Positions 41,093-50,894 of a stretch of 64,000 bases of DNA are shown here, in pieces (the first letter of the stretch is position 1; each line of letters starts with the position of its first letter). A program made the position numbers and the translations under genes. Under the pieces are notes generated by a model. That model ran no database searches. It had not been told where the DNA came from and saw only the letters and a program-made list of their open reading frames with translations. Source of the stretch: Pseudomonas asplenii (GTDB taxonomy: Bacteria; Pseudomonadota; Gammaproteobacteria; Pseudomonadales; Pseudomonadaceae); NCBI RefSeq assembly GCF_001293465.1, contig NZ_JSYZ01000002.1, forward strand, positions 29,328-93,327, read 5' to 3'.

Positions 41093-42067
41093 GTGACGGA
41101 CAGCCCCAACCAGCCACCTCCCGCAGCCGCTCGGCCAGTGTTGCCAGACGACGCCATGGATCAGGCACTGGACTGGCTGATCGTGATGGAATGCCCGACA
41201 GCCGGGCAACGCGCCGAATTCGACGCCTGGCTTGCCGCCGATCCGGCCCATGCCCAGGCCTATGCCCGGGCCAGTGGCGCCTGGAACGCACAAGCGGTGA
41301 TCGCCGCCGCCCAGGCGCTGCAGGCAACCACCCGCCGGCGACCGTCCCTGCTGCGGCGCCTGCGCCCACACTGGAAACCGCTGGCAACCGCCGCCGTGCT
41401 GCTGATCGCCATCGGCACCTACGGCAACCTGGCCCTGCGCCTGCAGGCCGATCACCTGACCGTGGCCGGCGAGCGCCAGCACCTGCAACTGGAAGACGGC
41501 TCGAAGGTCCTGCTCAACACCAACTCGGCGTTCTCCAGCCGTTTCACCGACCAGCAACACCTGGCCCGACTGTACAAGGGCGAGGCGTTCTTCGAGGTAT
41601 CCGGCCAGCGCGAACATCCGCTGGAGATCGATGCCGGGCCGGTCCAGGCCAGCGTACAGGATACCGCCTTCGCCGTGCGCTACCTGGACGGTGAGGCGCA
41701 GGTGCAGGTACAGCGCGGCGATGTCGACCTGCGTACCCGCGACGACAGTGCCCGCCTGCGCCTGTCCGCCGGCAGCAGTGTGCGGGTCGGCCCGCATGGT
41801 TTCGGGCCTCCGGAAAAACTCGATGCACAGAAGGACCTGGCGTGGATCCAGGGCCGCCTGGTGTTCGAGAATTGCCCGATGGGCCAGGTGCTGGCCGAAC
41901 TGCGACGCTACTACCCGGGCTGGATCGTCAACAACAACGAGCAGTTGGACAAGGTCGCCGTGACCGGCAACTACCGCCTGGACAAGCCGCTGGACGTGCT
42001 CCGCTCACTGGCCCACATCACTTCCGCAAGGGTCTCGGAGTACCCAGCGCTGGTCATTCTCAACTGA
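41093..42067 (+). CDS. FecR-family anti-sigma factor (HxuR type)
   Basis: A 324-residue transmembrane regulator. The N-terminal cytoplasmic part (about 1-90, with DWLIVMECPTAGQRAEFDAWL) binds the sigma factor. One membrane helix (about 98-118, TAAVLLIAIGTYGNLAL) and a periplasmic FecR domain (about 125-230) follow, ending in an STN-like segment. The GTG start follows GAGGAAC. The receptor's N-terminal signalling domain is the expected partner. Confidence 0.9.
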   Translation: MTDSPNQPPPAAARPVLPDDAMDQALDWLIVMECPTAGQRAEFDAWLAADPAHAQAYARASGAWNAQAVIAAAQALQATTRRRPSLLRRLRPHWKPLATAAVLLIAIGTYGNLALRLQADHLTVAGERQHLQLEDGSKVLLNTNSAFSSRFTDQQHLARLYKGEAFFEVSGQREHPLEIDAGPVQASVQDTAFAVRYLDGEAQVQVQRGDVDLRTRDDSARLRLSAGSSVRVGPHGFGPPEKLDAQKDLAWIQGRLVFENCPMGQVLAELRRYYPGWIVNNNEQLDKVAVTGNYRLDKPLDVLRSLAHITSARVSEYPALVILN

Positions 42068-42117
42068 CCGAAAGTTTTTTTACTCGATAGCACTCGATCA
42101 TTCGTCTCGTCATAGCC

Positions 42118-42136
42118 AATGAAAGTGATTCTCATA
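42118..42136. promoter_or_regulatory. Fur box of the haem receptor gene
   Basis: AATGAAAGTGATTCTCATA fits the Fur consensus closely and lies 47 bases upstream of the receptor start. The receptor is therefore iron-repressed in addition to sigma-dependent control. Confidence 0.85.
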
Positions 42137-42182
42137 ACGAATCGCATCGCAACTATAAGTTTCGAAGATCGGAGCGCTATCG

Positions 42183-44786
42183 ATGCCCACTCGTTTCACC
42201 TCCAAGGCCCGCAGTGGCGGCCTGCAACAGTGCACCCTGTCCCTGCTTACCGCCGCCATGCTGCTCGCCGGCGCCCAGGCGACACCCGTACTGGCGGCCA
42301 GCGGCGCCACGCAACCGGCGCGCAGCCTCGCCAACTACAATTTCGCCATCGCCCAGCAGCCGCTGGTTTCGGCGCTGAATGCGTTCACCGCGGTGACCGG
42401 TTGGCAGGTCGGCTTGCCCGCCGAGCTCGGCCAGGGCGTGGCATCGCCTGGCGTACACGGTGCGTTGCCCCCGGAAAAGGCCCTGGAGCAGTTGCTGACC
42501 GGCACCAACCTGAGCTACCGCAAGCTCGGCGACAACAACGTCGTCCTGGAAAAGCGGGCCAATGGCACCACGCTCAATCTGCAACAGGTGACCATCAGCG
42601 CCACCCGCCAGGAGCAGGACGTGTCCTCGGTCCCCAGCACCGTGACTGTGCAGGACCGCCAGCAGCTCGACCGGCAGAACGTCAACACCATCAAGCAACT
42701 GGTGCGCTATGAGCCGGGCGTTTCCGTCAGCGGCGCGGGCCTGCGCGGCGGCGGTATCAGCGGCTACAACATCCGCGGTATCGATGGCGACCGCATCCTG
42801 ACCCAGGTCGATGGTGTCGAGATTCCCGACAGTTTCTTCAATGGCCCCTATGCACAGACCCACCGCAACTACGTCGACCCGGAAATCGTCAAGCGCGTGG
42901 AAATCCTCCGCGGCCCGGCGTCGGTGCTCTACGGCAGCAACGCCATCGGTGGCGCAGTCAGCTATTACACCCTCGATCCGAGCGACATCATCAAGCCCGG
43001 CGAGGACGTCGGCGCCCGCCTTAAGAGCGGCTACAGCTCCTCCGACAACAGCTGGCTGACCTCCGGCACCGTCGCCGGCCGTACCGGCGACTTCGATGGC
43101 CTGCTGCACCTGAGCCAGCGCAACGGCCGCGAAACCGAGTCCTACGGCGACACCGGCGGCACCGGCCTGAAACGCACCGAAGCCAACCCGGAAACCAACC
43201 GCACCACCAACGTGCTGGCCAAGCTGGGCTGGAACTACAACGATGACTCGCGCCTGGGCCTGACCTACGAGCGCTACAAGAGCGATATCGACACCAACCA
43301 GCGCAGCGCCGTGGGTGGGCCGTTCAGCAATGGTACGGGAGTGGGCATGTACCGTTCGCGTACCGGCAACGATACCGTCACCCGCGAACGCTTTGGCATC
43401 GAGAACAGTTTCGGTCTGGACAGCGCCGTGGCCGATCACGTCAAGCTGAGCCTGAATTATCAAACCGCCAAGACCGATGAAAGCACCCTGGAAGACTACT
43501 TCCCCTTCGTGCGTCGTGTGCTGCGCAGCCGGGACACGGTCTACAAGGAGCAGCAATGGGTACTCGACGCCCAGGCGGACAAGGCCTTCAACCTCGGTGA
43601 AACCGATCACCTGCTGACCTACGGCAGCACCATCAAGCAGCAAAAGGTCACCGGCTCGCGTAGCGGCAGTGGCACCTGTCTGGCGGTGAGCACCGTACCC
43701 GGCCAGGGTTGCACCGCGGTCGGCGGCAACAGCCCACTGGATCGCCTGGTGAAATCCAGCGACTTCCCCGATCCGACCATCGACACCTACTCGCTGTTCG
43801 CCCAGGACCAGATCAGCTGGAACCAGTGGACCTTCCTGCCCGGCCTGCGCTATGACTACACCCAGCTCAAGCCGCACATCACCCAGGCATTCATCAATAC
43901 CATCACCGCCGCAGGCGGTGGCGACATCGACGGCTCGAAAAAGACCTGGCACCGCGTCTCGCCCAAGTTCGGCCTGACCTACGCCCTGACCGACCAGTAC
44001 ACCTGGTACGGCCAGTACGCCGAAGGTTTCCGCACCCCGTCCGCCAAGGCCCTGTACGGTCGCTTCCAGAACGGTACCACCGGCTATAACGTCGAACCCA
44101 ACCCGAACCTGGAGCCGGAAAAAAGCAAAAGCTACGAAACCGGCCTGCGCGGTCGATTCGAGGCCGGCTCCTTCGACGTGGCGGTGTTCTACAACAAGTA
44201 TCGCGATTTCATCAACGAAGACGCGGTCGCTCCCGGCTACAGCGAGCTGACGTTCCAGACCAACAACATCAAGCACGCCACCATCAAGGGCGCGGAGGTC
44301 AAGGGACGGCTGAACCTGGACCACTTCGGCGCACCGCAAGGGCTCTACACCCAGGGCTCGGTGTCCTACGCCTACGGTCGCAACGATGACAGTGGCGAAC
44401 CGATCAACAGCGTCAACCCGCTCACCGGCGTGTTCGGCCTGGGCTACGACCAGGACAAGTACGGGGCACTGCTGAGCTGGACCCTGGTCAAGCGCAAGGA
44501 CCGGGTCGACGACAGCACCTTCAACGCGCCAGACGGCCTGACCAGCAGCAAGCAGTTCAAGACCCCGGGCTATGGCGTATTCGACCTGACCGGCTTCTAC
44601 AAGGTCACCGACGACGTGACGGTCAATGCCGGCCTGTACAACCTGACCGACAAGAAGTACTGGAACTGGGATGACGTACGTGGCTACGACGGCGTGGGCG
44701 AAGCCGGTGTGCTCAGCCCGGCCAACCTCGACCGTCTGACCGCTCCGGGCCGCAACTTCTCGGTCAACCTGATCTGGGATATCTGA
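42183..44786 (+). CDS. TonB-dependent haem/haemoprotein receptor with signalling domain
   Basis: An 867-residue outer-membrane receptor. Signal peptide (about 1-38), an STN signalling domain (about 50-125, QQPLVSALNAFTAVTGWQV), a plug (about 140-255) and a beta-barrel ending in NFSVNLIWDI. The FRTPSAKALYGRF and YNVEPNPNLEPEKS motifs correspond to the FRAP/NPNL region of haem receptors. The signalling domain fits the upstream sigma/anti-sigma pair, and haem oxygenase follows. Closest guess is HxuA-type. Confidence 0.9.
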   Translation: MPTRFTSKARSGGLQQCTLSLLTAAMLLAGAQATPVLAASGATQPARSLANYNFAIAQQPLVSALNAFTAVTGWQVGLPAELGQGVASPGVHGALPPEKALEQLLTGTNLSYRKLGDNNVVLEKRANGTTLNLQQVTISATRQEQDVSSVPSTVTVQDRQQLDRQNVNTIKQLVRYEPGVSVSGAGLRGGGISGYNIRGIDGDRILTQVDGVEIPDSFFNGPYAQTHRNYVDPEIVKRVEILRGPASVLYGSNAIGGAVSYYTLDPSDIIKPGEDVGARLKSGYSSSDNSWLTSGTVAGRTGDFDGLLHLSQRNGRETESYGDTGGTGLKRTEANPETNRTTNVLAKLGWNYNDDSRLGLTYERYKSDIDTNQRSAVGGPFSNGTGVGMYRSRTGNDTVTRERFGIENSFGLDSAVADHVKLSLNYQTAKTDESTLEDYFPFVRRVLRSRDTVYKEQQWVLDAQADKAFNLGETDHLLTYGSTIKQQKVTGSRSGSGTCLAVSTVPGQGCTAVGGNSPLDRLVKSSDFPDPTIDTYSLFAQDQISWNQWTFLPGLRYDYTQLKPHITQAFINTITAAGGGDIDGSKKTWHRVSPKFGLTYALTDQYTWYGQYAEGFRTPSAKALYGRFQNGTTGYNVEPNPNLEPEKSKSYETGLRGRFEAGSFDVAVFYNKYRDFINEDAVAPGYSELTFQTNNIKHATIKGAEVKGRLNLDHFGAPQGLYTQGSVSYAYGRNDDSGEPINSVNPLTGVFGLGYDQDKYGALLSWTLVKRKDRVDDSTFNAPDGLTSSKQFKTPGYGVFDLTGFYKVTDDVTVNAGLYNLTDKKYWNWDDVRGYDGVGEAGVLSPANLDRLTAPGRNFSVNLIWDI

Positions 44787-44794
44787 CCGACCGC

Positions 44795-44838
44795 CGCCTC
44801 CCCCGCCACACTGCCAGACGGCGGGGTGAGGTTTTTTT
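44795..44838 (+). terminator. Terminator after the haem receptor
   Basis: An imperfect stem (CCTC.CCCGCC with GGCGGGG.GAGG) followed by seven T. Confidence 0.7.
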
Positions 44839-44902
44839 ACTGTGGCGCGTCTCCTTGTTCGTCTAGTAACTGAAAGCGCCTCTCATTCCCAAGGACTCCC
44901 CA

Positions 44903-45511
44903 ATGACCTCCCAGGACAATACCCAACGCCCAAGCCTGCGCTCCCAGCGTCTGAACCAGATCACCCACGAGCCACACAGCAAGCTCGATCAACTGGTGAA
45001 GGCCCACGCACCGTTCGAGAACCAGGCCAATTTCGCCCGTTTCGTGGTCGCCCAGTATCTGTTCCAGTCGGAACTGGTGGCGCTGTACAACGACCCGGAA
45101 CTGATCGCCATCGTCCCCGACCTGCCGGCGCGCTGCCGTGCCGAAGCGGCCAAGGCCGACCTGGCGGACCTGGATACCGAAGTCCCGGAGCCGGTGGCCG
45201 GTGCCCTGAAGCACCCGAGCAAGGCCGAAGCCCTGGGCTGGATCTTCGTCTCCGAAGGTTCCAAGCTCGGTGCCGCGTTCCTGATCAAGCGTGCCGTAGG
45301 CCTGGGCCTGAGCGAAACCTTCGGTGCCCGTCACCTGGGCGAGCCGGCTGGTGGCCGTGCCGAGGGCTGGAAGAGCTTCATCAGGACCCTGGACGGCCTG
45401 GAGTTCAGCGCCGAGGAGGAAGCGGCGGTGGAGAAAGGAGCCATCGATGCGTTCGTACGCTTTACCGTGCTGCTGGAACAAGCCTACGAATCGGCGCCTG
45501 AGCTGGCCTGA
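44903..45511 (+). CDS. hemO: Haem oxygenase HemO/PigA
   Basis: A 202-residue bacterial haem oxygenase that opens haem to biliverdin, CO and iron. The proximal histidine is H25 in QITHEPHSKLDQLVKAHAPF, and the distal helix sequence is GWIFVSEGSKLGAAFLIKRA. It closely follows the style of P. aeruginosa PigA, which has the same N-terminal segment. Downstream of the receptor, it releases iron from imported haem. Preceded by AAGGAC; iron control may be by read-through from the receptor promoter. Confidence 0.93.
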   Translation: MTSQDNTQRPSLRSQRLNQITHEPHSKLDQLVKAHAPFENQANFARFVVAQYLFQSELVALYNDPELIAIVPDLPARCRAEAAKADLADLDTEVPEPVAGALKHPSKAEALGWIFVSEGSKLGAAFLIKRAVGLGLSETFGARHLGEPAGGRAEGWKSFIRTLDGLEFSAEEEAAVEKGAIDAFVRFTVLLEQAYESAPELA

Positions 45512-45553
45512 ATACGGGTCTGCCTGCAAGACCTTCGGTGGTTTCGAAGGCCT

Positions 45554-45643
45554 CTTCGCAGGCAAGCCCTGCTCCTACAGAGATAAGTCGTACATCCTTC
45601 CAGGATACGGCGTACATCTGTAGGAGCAGGGCTTGCCCGCGAA
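45554..45643. repeat. REP pair between hemO and the YbaN-like gene
   Basis: Inverted REP copies at 45554-45580 and 45619-45643 (core GCAAGCCCTGCTCCTACA and its complement). Confidence 0.88.
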
Positions 45644-45707
45644 GGGCCCCGACGTGAATGAAACACCAGGCTTGAGCCAAGCCGCCCGGCGCACCACAAT
45701 TGAGACC

Positions 45708-46115
45708 ATGACCAGCAAAACACCCTCGTCCTCCAAGCTCAGCCGCCTCCTGTTCGGCGTGCTTGCCTATGTCAGCCTCGGCATCGGCCTGATCGCCATC
45801 GTCGTGCCCGGCCTGCCCACCACCGAGTTCATCCTGCTGGCCGCCTGGGCCGCCACCCGCAGTTCGCCGCGGCTCAGCGCCTGGCTGGAGAACCACCGGC
45901 TGTTCGGCCCGATCCTGAGCAACTGGCGCAACGGCAAGATCATCGCCCGTCGGGCCAAGGTCAGCGCCACCGTCAGCATGCTGCTGTGCGCGACGCTGAT
46001 GCTGGTGATGCTCGAACACCACTGGCCGGTGTACCTGGCCATTGCCGGCATGACCCTCGGCAACCTGTGGATCTGGTCCCGCCCCGAACGCCTGCCGGTC
46101 ATCGAGCTGCCCTGA
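45708..46115 (+). CDS. YbaN-like DUF454 membrane protein
   Basis: A 135-residue protein with about three membrane helices. Its signature GLIAIVVPGLPTTEFILLAA belongs to the DUF454/YbaN family. Function unknown. Its place after haem oxygenase suggests a role related to haem or its breakdown, though a REP pair separates them. Start chosen at MTSKTPSSSKLS. Confidence 0.82.
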   Translation: MTSKTPSSSKLSRLLFGVLAYVSLGIGLIAIVVPGLPTTEFILLAAWAATRSSPRLSAWLENHRLFGPILSNWRNGKIIARRAKVSATVSMLLCATLMLVMLEHHWPVYLAIAGMTLGNLWIWSRPERLPVIELP

Positions 46116-46154
46116 AAGGCAGCGAAGCCCCGCACTGATGTACGCCCCGCCTTC

Positions 46155-46180
46155 CTGTAGAAGCAGGGCTTGCCCGCGAA
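46155..46180. repeat. Single REP copy
   Basis: One REP element (AGAAGCAGGGCTTGCCCGCG) without an inverted mate. Confidence 0.8.
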
Positions 46181-46322
46181 TGGGCCCTCAAGCCCCCAGC
46201 CAATTCTGCGAAGTATCCGATTCAGCCATCGCGTCCAGCGCACAATCGTCGGAAGGGACCTGCAAAAATCGACAGCCGCGAATATTTGCGCTGCAATGAT
46301 TCTACTCATGGAGGGCCTTTCG

Positions 46323-47672
46323 ATGACCGATCTGCTGACATCCATTCAAGCCGCACTCGAGCTACCCGCCTCGACTCCAGACTTCACCGAATCCGGTGCC
46401 CTGCCCTCGGCCTTTGCCGTCACCGAGTTGGCCAGCGCCAGCCTGGCGGCCGTGGGCGAAGCGGTGGCCGAACTGCTCCGGCAACAGACCGGACAAAACC
46501 CGGGAGTCAGCGTCGACCGGCGCCTGGCCTCGTTCTGGTTCGCCAGCTCCCTGCGCCCCATCGGCTGGAACCTGCCAGAGCCCTGGGACCCGATTGCCGG
46601 CGACTACGCCACCGCCGATGGCTGGATTCGCCTGCACACCAACGCGCCGCATCATCGGGCCGCCGCCGAGCGGGTACTCGGGCCGGCCGGCGACCGCGCG
46701 GTGATGGCCGAGCTCGTCGCCCGCTGGAACAAGGGCGAGCTTGAGCAGGCGATCGTCGACAGCGGAGGCTGCGCTGCCGAAATGCGCACCTGGGACGACT
46801 GGAAAAACCACCCCCAGGGACTGGCGGTCAACGCCGAGGCACTGATCCAGCGCAGTACCGACGACGATCCGCACCCCCGGGCCTGGAGCGGCTCGACCAC
46901 GCAGCCGCTGGCCGGAGTCAGGGTCCTCGACCTGACCCGCATCCTCGCCGGCCCCGTCGCCAGTCGCATGCTGGCCGGGCTCGGCGCCGAGGTGTTGCGA
47001 ATCGATCCGCCCCATTGGGAGGAGCCGAGCCTGGTCCCGGAAGTCACCCGGGGCAAACGCTGCGCCCGCCTGGACTTGCACGACAGCGCCGACCGACGGG
47101 TGTTCGACCGCTTGCTGGGCGAGGCCGATATCCTGCTGCATGGCTATCGGGCCGACGCACTGGAACGGCTGGGCTACGCTGCGCAGCACCGTCGGCAACT
47201 GTCGCCCGGGTTGATCGATGTCAGCCTCAATGCCTATGGCTGGAGCGGGCCGTGGCGCAACCGCCGCGGCTTCGACAGCCTGGTGCAGATGAGCTGCGGC
47301 ATCGCCCAGGCCGGCATGCACTGGAAGCCGGCGCAGGTGCCGACGCCACTGCCTGTGCAAGCACTGGACCATGGCACCGGCTACCTGATGGCGGCCACGG
47401 CGATCCGCGCGTTGACCGAACGGCTGCACAGCGGACGTGGCGGCTCGGCCAGGCTGTCGCTGGCACGCACGGCGAAACTGCTGCTGGAGCAGGGGACGGC
47501 CCATGACCCGCAGCCCCTGCGTCGGGAAACCTCCAGAGACCGTAGCACCTGGGTCGAGTACACCGCCTGGGGGCCGGCGCATCGCCTGATCCCGCCACTG
47601 AACATCGAGGGCACGCCGTTGCATTGGCGGTTGCCGGCCACGAAATTGGGCAAGCACCCACCCCAGTGGTGA
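46323..47672 (+). CDS. CaiB/BaiF (family III) CoA-transferase
   Basis: A 449-residue protein. The second half (about 195-400) shows the family III CoA-transferase pattern: VRVLDLTRILAGPVASRMLA, GLGAEVLRIDPP and RGKRCARLDL, then LIDVSLNAYGWSGPW. The N-terminal 190 residues are family-like but divergent. Substrate unknown. Start chosen at MTDLLTSIQAAL, preceded by GGAGGG; a Met at 46308 is an alternative. It is followed by its own terminator and is a single-gene unit. Confidence 0.82.
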   Translation: MTDLLTSIQAALELPASTPDFTESGALPSAFAVTELASASLAAVGEAVAELLRQQTGQNPGVSVDRRLASFWFASSLRPIGWNLPEPWDPIAGDYATADGWIRLHTNAPHHRAAAERVLGPAGDRAVMAELVARWNKGELEQAIVDSGGCAAEMRTWDDWKNHPQGLAVNAEALIQRSTDDDPHPRAWSGSTTQPLAGVRVLDLTRILAGPVASRMLAGLGAEVLRIDPPHWEEPSLVPEVTRGKRCARLDLHDSADRRVFDRLLGEADILLHGYRADALERLGYAAQHRRQLSPGLIDVSLNAYGWSGPWRNRRGFDSLVQMSCGIAQAGMHWKPAQVPTPLPVQALDHGTGYLMAATAIRALTERLHSGRGGSARLSLARTAKLLLEQGTAHDPQPLRRETSRDRSTWVEYTAWGPAHRLIPPLNIEGTPLHWRLPATKLGKHPPQW

Positions 47673-47679
47673 CTTCGAG

Positions 47680-47708
47680 GGCTGGCCATTATATGGCCAG
47701 CCTTTTTA
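47680..47708 (+). terminator. Terminator after the CoA-transferase gene
   Basis: GGCTGGCCAT-TAT-ATGGCCAGCC followed by TTTTTA; strong intrinsic terminator. Confidence 0.93.
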
Positions 47709-47993
47709 TTTCCAGTTATTTCAGTCGCTGAGAAACATGTAGGTCCTACACCATTAACCCTGTTCCAACTCATGGCGCCACAAACTTTCAAATTAGCGAC
47801 AAAGCCTGACCGGCAAGCCCATAAAAAACATAAAAAAATCAATAAAAATCAATTACTTAAAATAAATAGCCGCGCAATTAAATGCAGTTGGACATTCAAG
47901 ATCCGATACACCCATAACCTGATCTGAATCAGTTCCCGCCTCAACCTGCATCCCTACTCTGGAGCCTCACTTCTCCTGAACTGGAGTCATGCA
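47709..47993 (+). promoter_or_regulatory. AT-rich control region of the arc operon, with ANR-like box
   Basis: About 285 bases without a gene, markedly AT-rich near 47770-47890. CTGAT-CTGA-ATCAG at 47919-47932 is a symmetrical FNR/ANR-type site, one base per half from TTGAT-N4-ATCAA. It is the expected anaerobic activator site 62 bases upstream of arcD. An ArgR site could also be present but is not evident. Confidence 0.7.
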
Positions 47994-49421
47994 ATGGCTG
48001 AGTCTCCCGGAAAACTACGCTTGGGCGCCCTGGTTGCCCTGGTAGTGGGTTCGATGATCGGCGGTGGAATCTTTTCCCTGCCACAAAACATGGCCGCCAG
48101 CGCCGATGTCGGCGCCGTCCTGATCGGCTGGGCGATTACCGCCGTGGGCATGTTGACCCTGGCCTTCGTGTTCCAGACCCTGGCCAATCGCAAGCCGGAC
48201 CTGGACGGCGGGGTCTACGCCTATGCCAAGGCCGGTTTCGGCGACTACATGGGTTTCTCCTCGGCCTGGGGTTACTGGATCAGCGCCTGGCTGGGCAACG
48301 TCGGCTACTTCGTCCTGCTGTTCAGCACCCTGGGCTACTTCTTCCCGGTCTTCGGTGAAGGCAATACCGTCACGGCGGTGGTCGGAGCCTCACTGCTGTT
48401 GTGGGCGGTGCACTTTCTGGTATTGCGCGGTATCCGCGAGGCGGCCTTCATCAACCTGGTGACCACCGTCGCCAAGGTGGTGCCACTGCTGCTGTTCGTG
48501 CTGATCGCCCTGTTCGCCTTCAAGCTGGACATTTTCACCGCCGACATCTGGGGGGTGAAAAACCCGGACCTGGGCAGTGTGATGAACCAGGTGCGCAACA
48601 TGATGCTGGTCACCGTCTGGGTGTTCATCGGCATCGAGGGCGCGAGCATCTTCTCCTCCCGTGCGGAAAAACGCTCGGACGTGGGCAAGGCCACGGTCAT
48701 CGGTTTCATCACCGTGCTGCTGTTGCTGGTGCTGGTCAACGTGCTGTCACTGGGGATCATGACCCAGCCAGAACTGGCCAGGCTGCAGAACCCGTCCATG
48801 GCCGCCGTGCTCGAGCACGTGGTCGGGCACTGGGGCGCGCTGCTGATCAGCGTCGGCCTGATCATCTCGCTGCTCGGGGCCCTGTTGTCGTGGGTGCTGC
48901 TGTGCGCCGAGATCATGTTCGCCGCCGCCCGCGACCACACCATGCCGGCGTTCCTGCGCCGCGAGAACGCCAATCACGTGCCGGCCAACGCCCTCTGGCT
49001 GACCAACGCCATGGTGCAGATATTCCTGGTCATCACGCTGTTCTCCGCCAGTACCTACCTGTCGCTGATCTACCTCGCCACCTCGATGATCCTGGTGCCC
49101 TATCTGTGGTCGGCGGCCTATGCGGTGCTGCTGGCGGTACGTGGCGAAACCTATGAAAACGCCCTGGCCGAACGCCGCAAGGACCTGTGGATCGCGGCCA
49201 TCGCCCTGCTCTACGCGATCTGGCTGCTGTACGCCGGTGGGGTGAAGTACCTGCTGCTGTCCGCCCTGCTCTACGCCCCGGGCGCGATCCTGTTCGCCAA
49301 GGCCAAGCACGAGCTGGGCAAACCCATTTTCACCCCCGTCGAGAAGCTGATTTTCACCGCAGTGGTCGCTGGCGCCCTGCTGGCCGCCTACGGCCTCTAC
49401 GACGGCTTCCTGACGCTGTAA
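47994..49421 (+). CDS. arcD: Arginine/ornithine antiporter ArcD
   Basis: A 475-residue APA-family antiporter with about 12 membrane helices; [20 protein letters not shown] is the hallmark N-terminal helix. It imports arginine in exchange for ornithine, feeding the arginine deiminase pathway, which yields ATP without oxygen. First gene of arcDABC; arcA follows after 31 bases. Confidence 0.95.
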   Translation: MAESPGKLRLGALVALVVGSMIGGGIFSLPQNMAASADVGAVLIGWAITAVGMLTLAFVFQTLANRKPDLDGGVYAYAKAGFGDYMGFSSAWGYWISAWLGNVGYFVLLFSTLGYFFPVFGEGNTVTAVVGASLLLWAVHFLVLRGIREAAFINLVTTVAKVVPLLLFVLIALFAFKLDIFTADIWGVKNPDLGSVMNQVRNMMLVTVWVFIGIEGASIFSSRAEKRSDVGKATVIGFITVLLLLVLVNVLSLGIMTQPELARLQNPSMAAVLEHVVGHWGALLISVGLIISLLGALLSWVLLCAEIMFAAARDHTMPAFLRRENANHVPANALWLTNAMVQIFLVITLFSASTYLSLIYLATSMILVPYLWSAAYAVLLAVRGETYENALAERRKDLWIAAIALLYAIWLLYAGGVKYLLLSALLYAPGAILFAKAKHELGKPIFTPVEKLIFTAVVAGALLAAYGLYDGFLTL

Positions 49422-49452
49422 CCCCCTGTTCGTTCCCTCTGGAGGATCTGCA

Positions 49453-50709
49453 ATGACCACGGAAAAAGTGAAGTACGGCGTCCACTCCGAAGCCGGCAAA
49501 CTGCGCAAGGTGATGGTGTGCTCCCCCGGCCTGGCCCACCAGCGGCTGACCCCGAACAACTGCGACGAACTGCTGTTCGACGATGTGCTCTGGGTTGCCC
49601 AGGCCAAGCGCGATCACTTCGACTTCGTCACCAAGATGCGCGAACGCGATATCGACGTGCTGGAAATGCACAATCTGCTGACCGACATCGTCGGCCAGAC
49701 GGAAGCCCTGGACTGGATTCTCGAACGCAAGCTCACCGCCAACCAGGTCGGAATCGGCCTGGTCAACGAAGTCGGCTCCTGGCTGCGCAGCCTGGAACCC
49801 CGCAAGGCCGCCGAGTTCCTCATCGGCGGGATATCGGCCGACGACTTGCCCGACAGCTTCGGCGGCAAGACCATCCAGATGTTCCGTGACTTCCTCGGCC
49901 ACTCCAGCTTCATCCTGCCGCCACTGCCCAATACCCAGTTCACCCGGGACACCACCTGCTGGATCTACGGCGGGGTCACCCTCAACCCGATGTACTGGCC
50001 GGCACGCCGCCAGGAAACCCTGCTGGCCACGGCCATCTATAAATTCCACCCGGAATTCGTCAACGCCGACTTCCAGGTCTGGTACGGCGACCCGGACCAG
50101 GAGCACGGTAACGCCACCCTAGAGGGCGGCGACGTGATGCCGATCGGCAACGGCGTGGTCCTGATCGGCATGGGCGAGCGTTCCTCGCGCCAGGCCATCG
50201 GCCAGTTGGCGCTGAACCTGTTCAAGAACAAGGCGGTGGAACGGGTGATCGTCGCCGGCCTGCCGAAGTCCCGCGCGGCCATGCACCTGGACACCGTGTT
50301 CAGCTTCTGCGACCGCGACCTGGTGACCGTCTTCCCGGAAGTGGTGAACCAGATCGTCGCCTTCAGCCTGCGGCCCGACGAGAGCAAGCCGGGCGGCATC
50401 GATGTACGCCGCGAGGAAACCAGCTTCCTCGACACCGTCGCCAAGGCCCTCGGCCTCAAGGCCCTGCGCGTGGTGGAGACCGGCGGCAACAGCTTCGCCG
50501 CCGAACGGGAGCAGTGGGATGACGGCAACAACGTGGTCGCCGTGGAGCCGGGCGTGGTGATCGGTTACGACCGCAACACCTACACCAACACCCTGCTGCG
50601 CAAGGCCGGCGTCGAGGTCATCACCATCAGTGCCGGCGAACTCGGCCGCGGCCGTGGCGGCGGTCATTGCATGACCTGCCCGATCATCCGCGACCCCATC
50701 GACTACTGA
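49453..50709 (+). CDS. arcA: Arginine deiminase ArcA
   Basis: A 418-residue deiminase converting arginine to citrulline and ammonia. The catalytic residues are visible: [23 protein letters not shown] and the nucleophile C406 in [18 protein letters not shown]. Length and C-terminus match P. aeruginosa ArcA. It has a GGAGGATC ribosome binding site. Confidence 0.97.
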   Translation: MTTEKVKYGVHSEAGKLRKVMVCSPGLAHQRLTPNNCDELLFDDVLWVAQAKRDHFDFVTKMRERDIDVLEMHNLLTDIVGQTEALDWILERKLTANQVGIGLVNEVGSWLRSLEPRKAAEFLIGGISADDLPDSFGGKTIQMFRDFLGHSSFILPPLPNTQFTRDTTCWIYGGVTLNPMYWPARRQETLLATAIYKFHPEFVNADFQVWYGDPDQEHGNATLEGGDVMPIGNGVVLIGMGERSSRQAIGQLALNLFKNKAVERVIVAGLPKSRAAMHLDTVFSFCDRDLVTVFPEVVNQIVAFSLRPDESKPGGIDVRREETSFLDTVAKALGLKALRVVETGGNSFAAEREQWDDGNNVVAVEPGVVIGYDRNTYTNTLLRKAGVEVITISAGELGRGRGGGHCMTCPIIRDPIDY

Positions 50710-50745
50710 CCGACAACCCGCCACGGTTCCCCAGGGCACCGGCCC

Positions 50746-50833
50746 TTGTAGGAGCAGGGCTTGCCCGCGAAGGCGTCCGTTTAGGCAGCGCCAGGCTTGA
50801 GGGCCTATTCGCGGGCAAGCCCTGCTCCTACAA
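50746..50833. repeat. REP pair between arcA and arcB
   Basis: Inverted REP copies at 50746-50771 and 50807-50833. Inside the operon transcript they could form a hairpin protecting the upstream arcA message and so set arcA above arcB. Confidence 0.88.
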
Positions 50834-50894
50834 GAAGGGCGAGAAAGGCCGGCCGATCGTGGCGACAACCGATATATCCAGGGAGATACCCAAC

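Noticed and set aside
42177..44339. 720-codon minus-strand frame opposite the haem receptor
   Set aside because: Antisense shadow; the receptor has signal, plug and barrel features.
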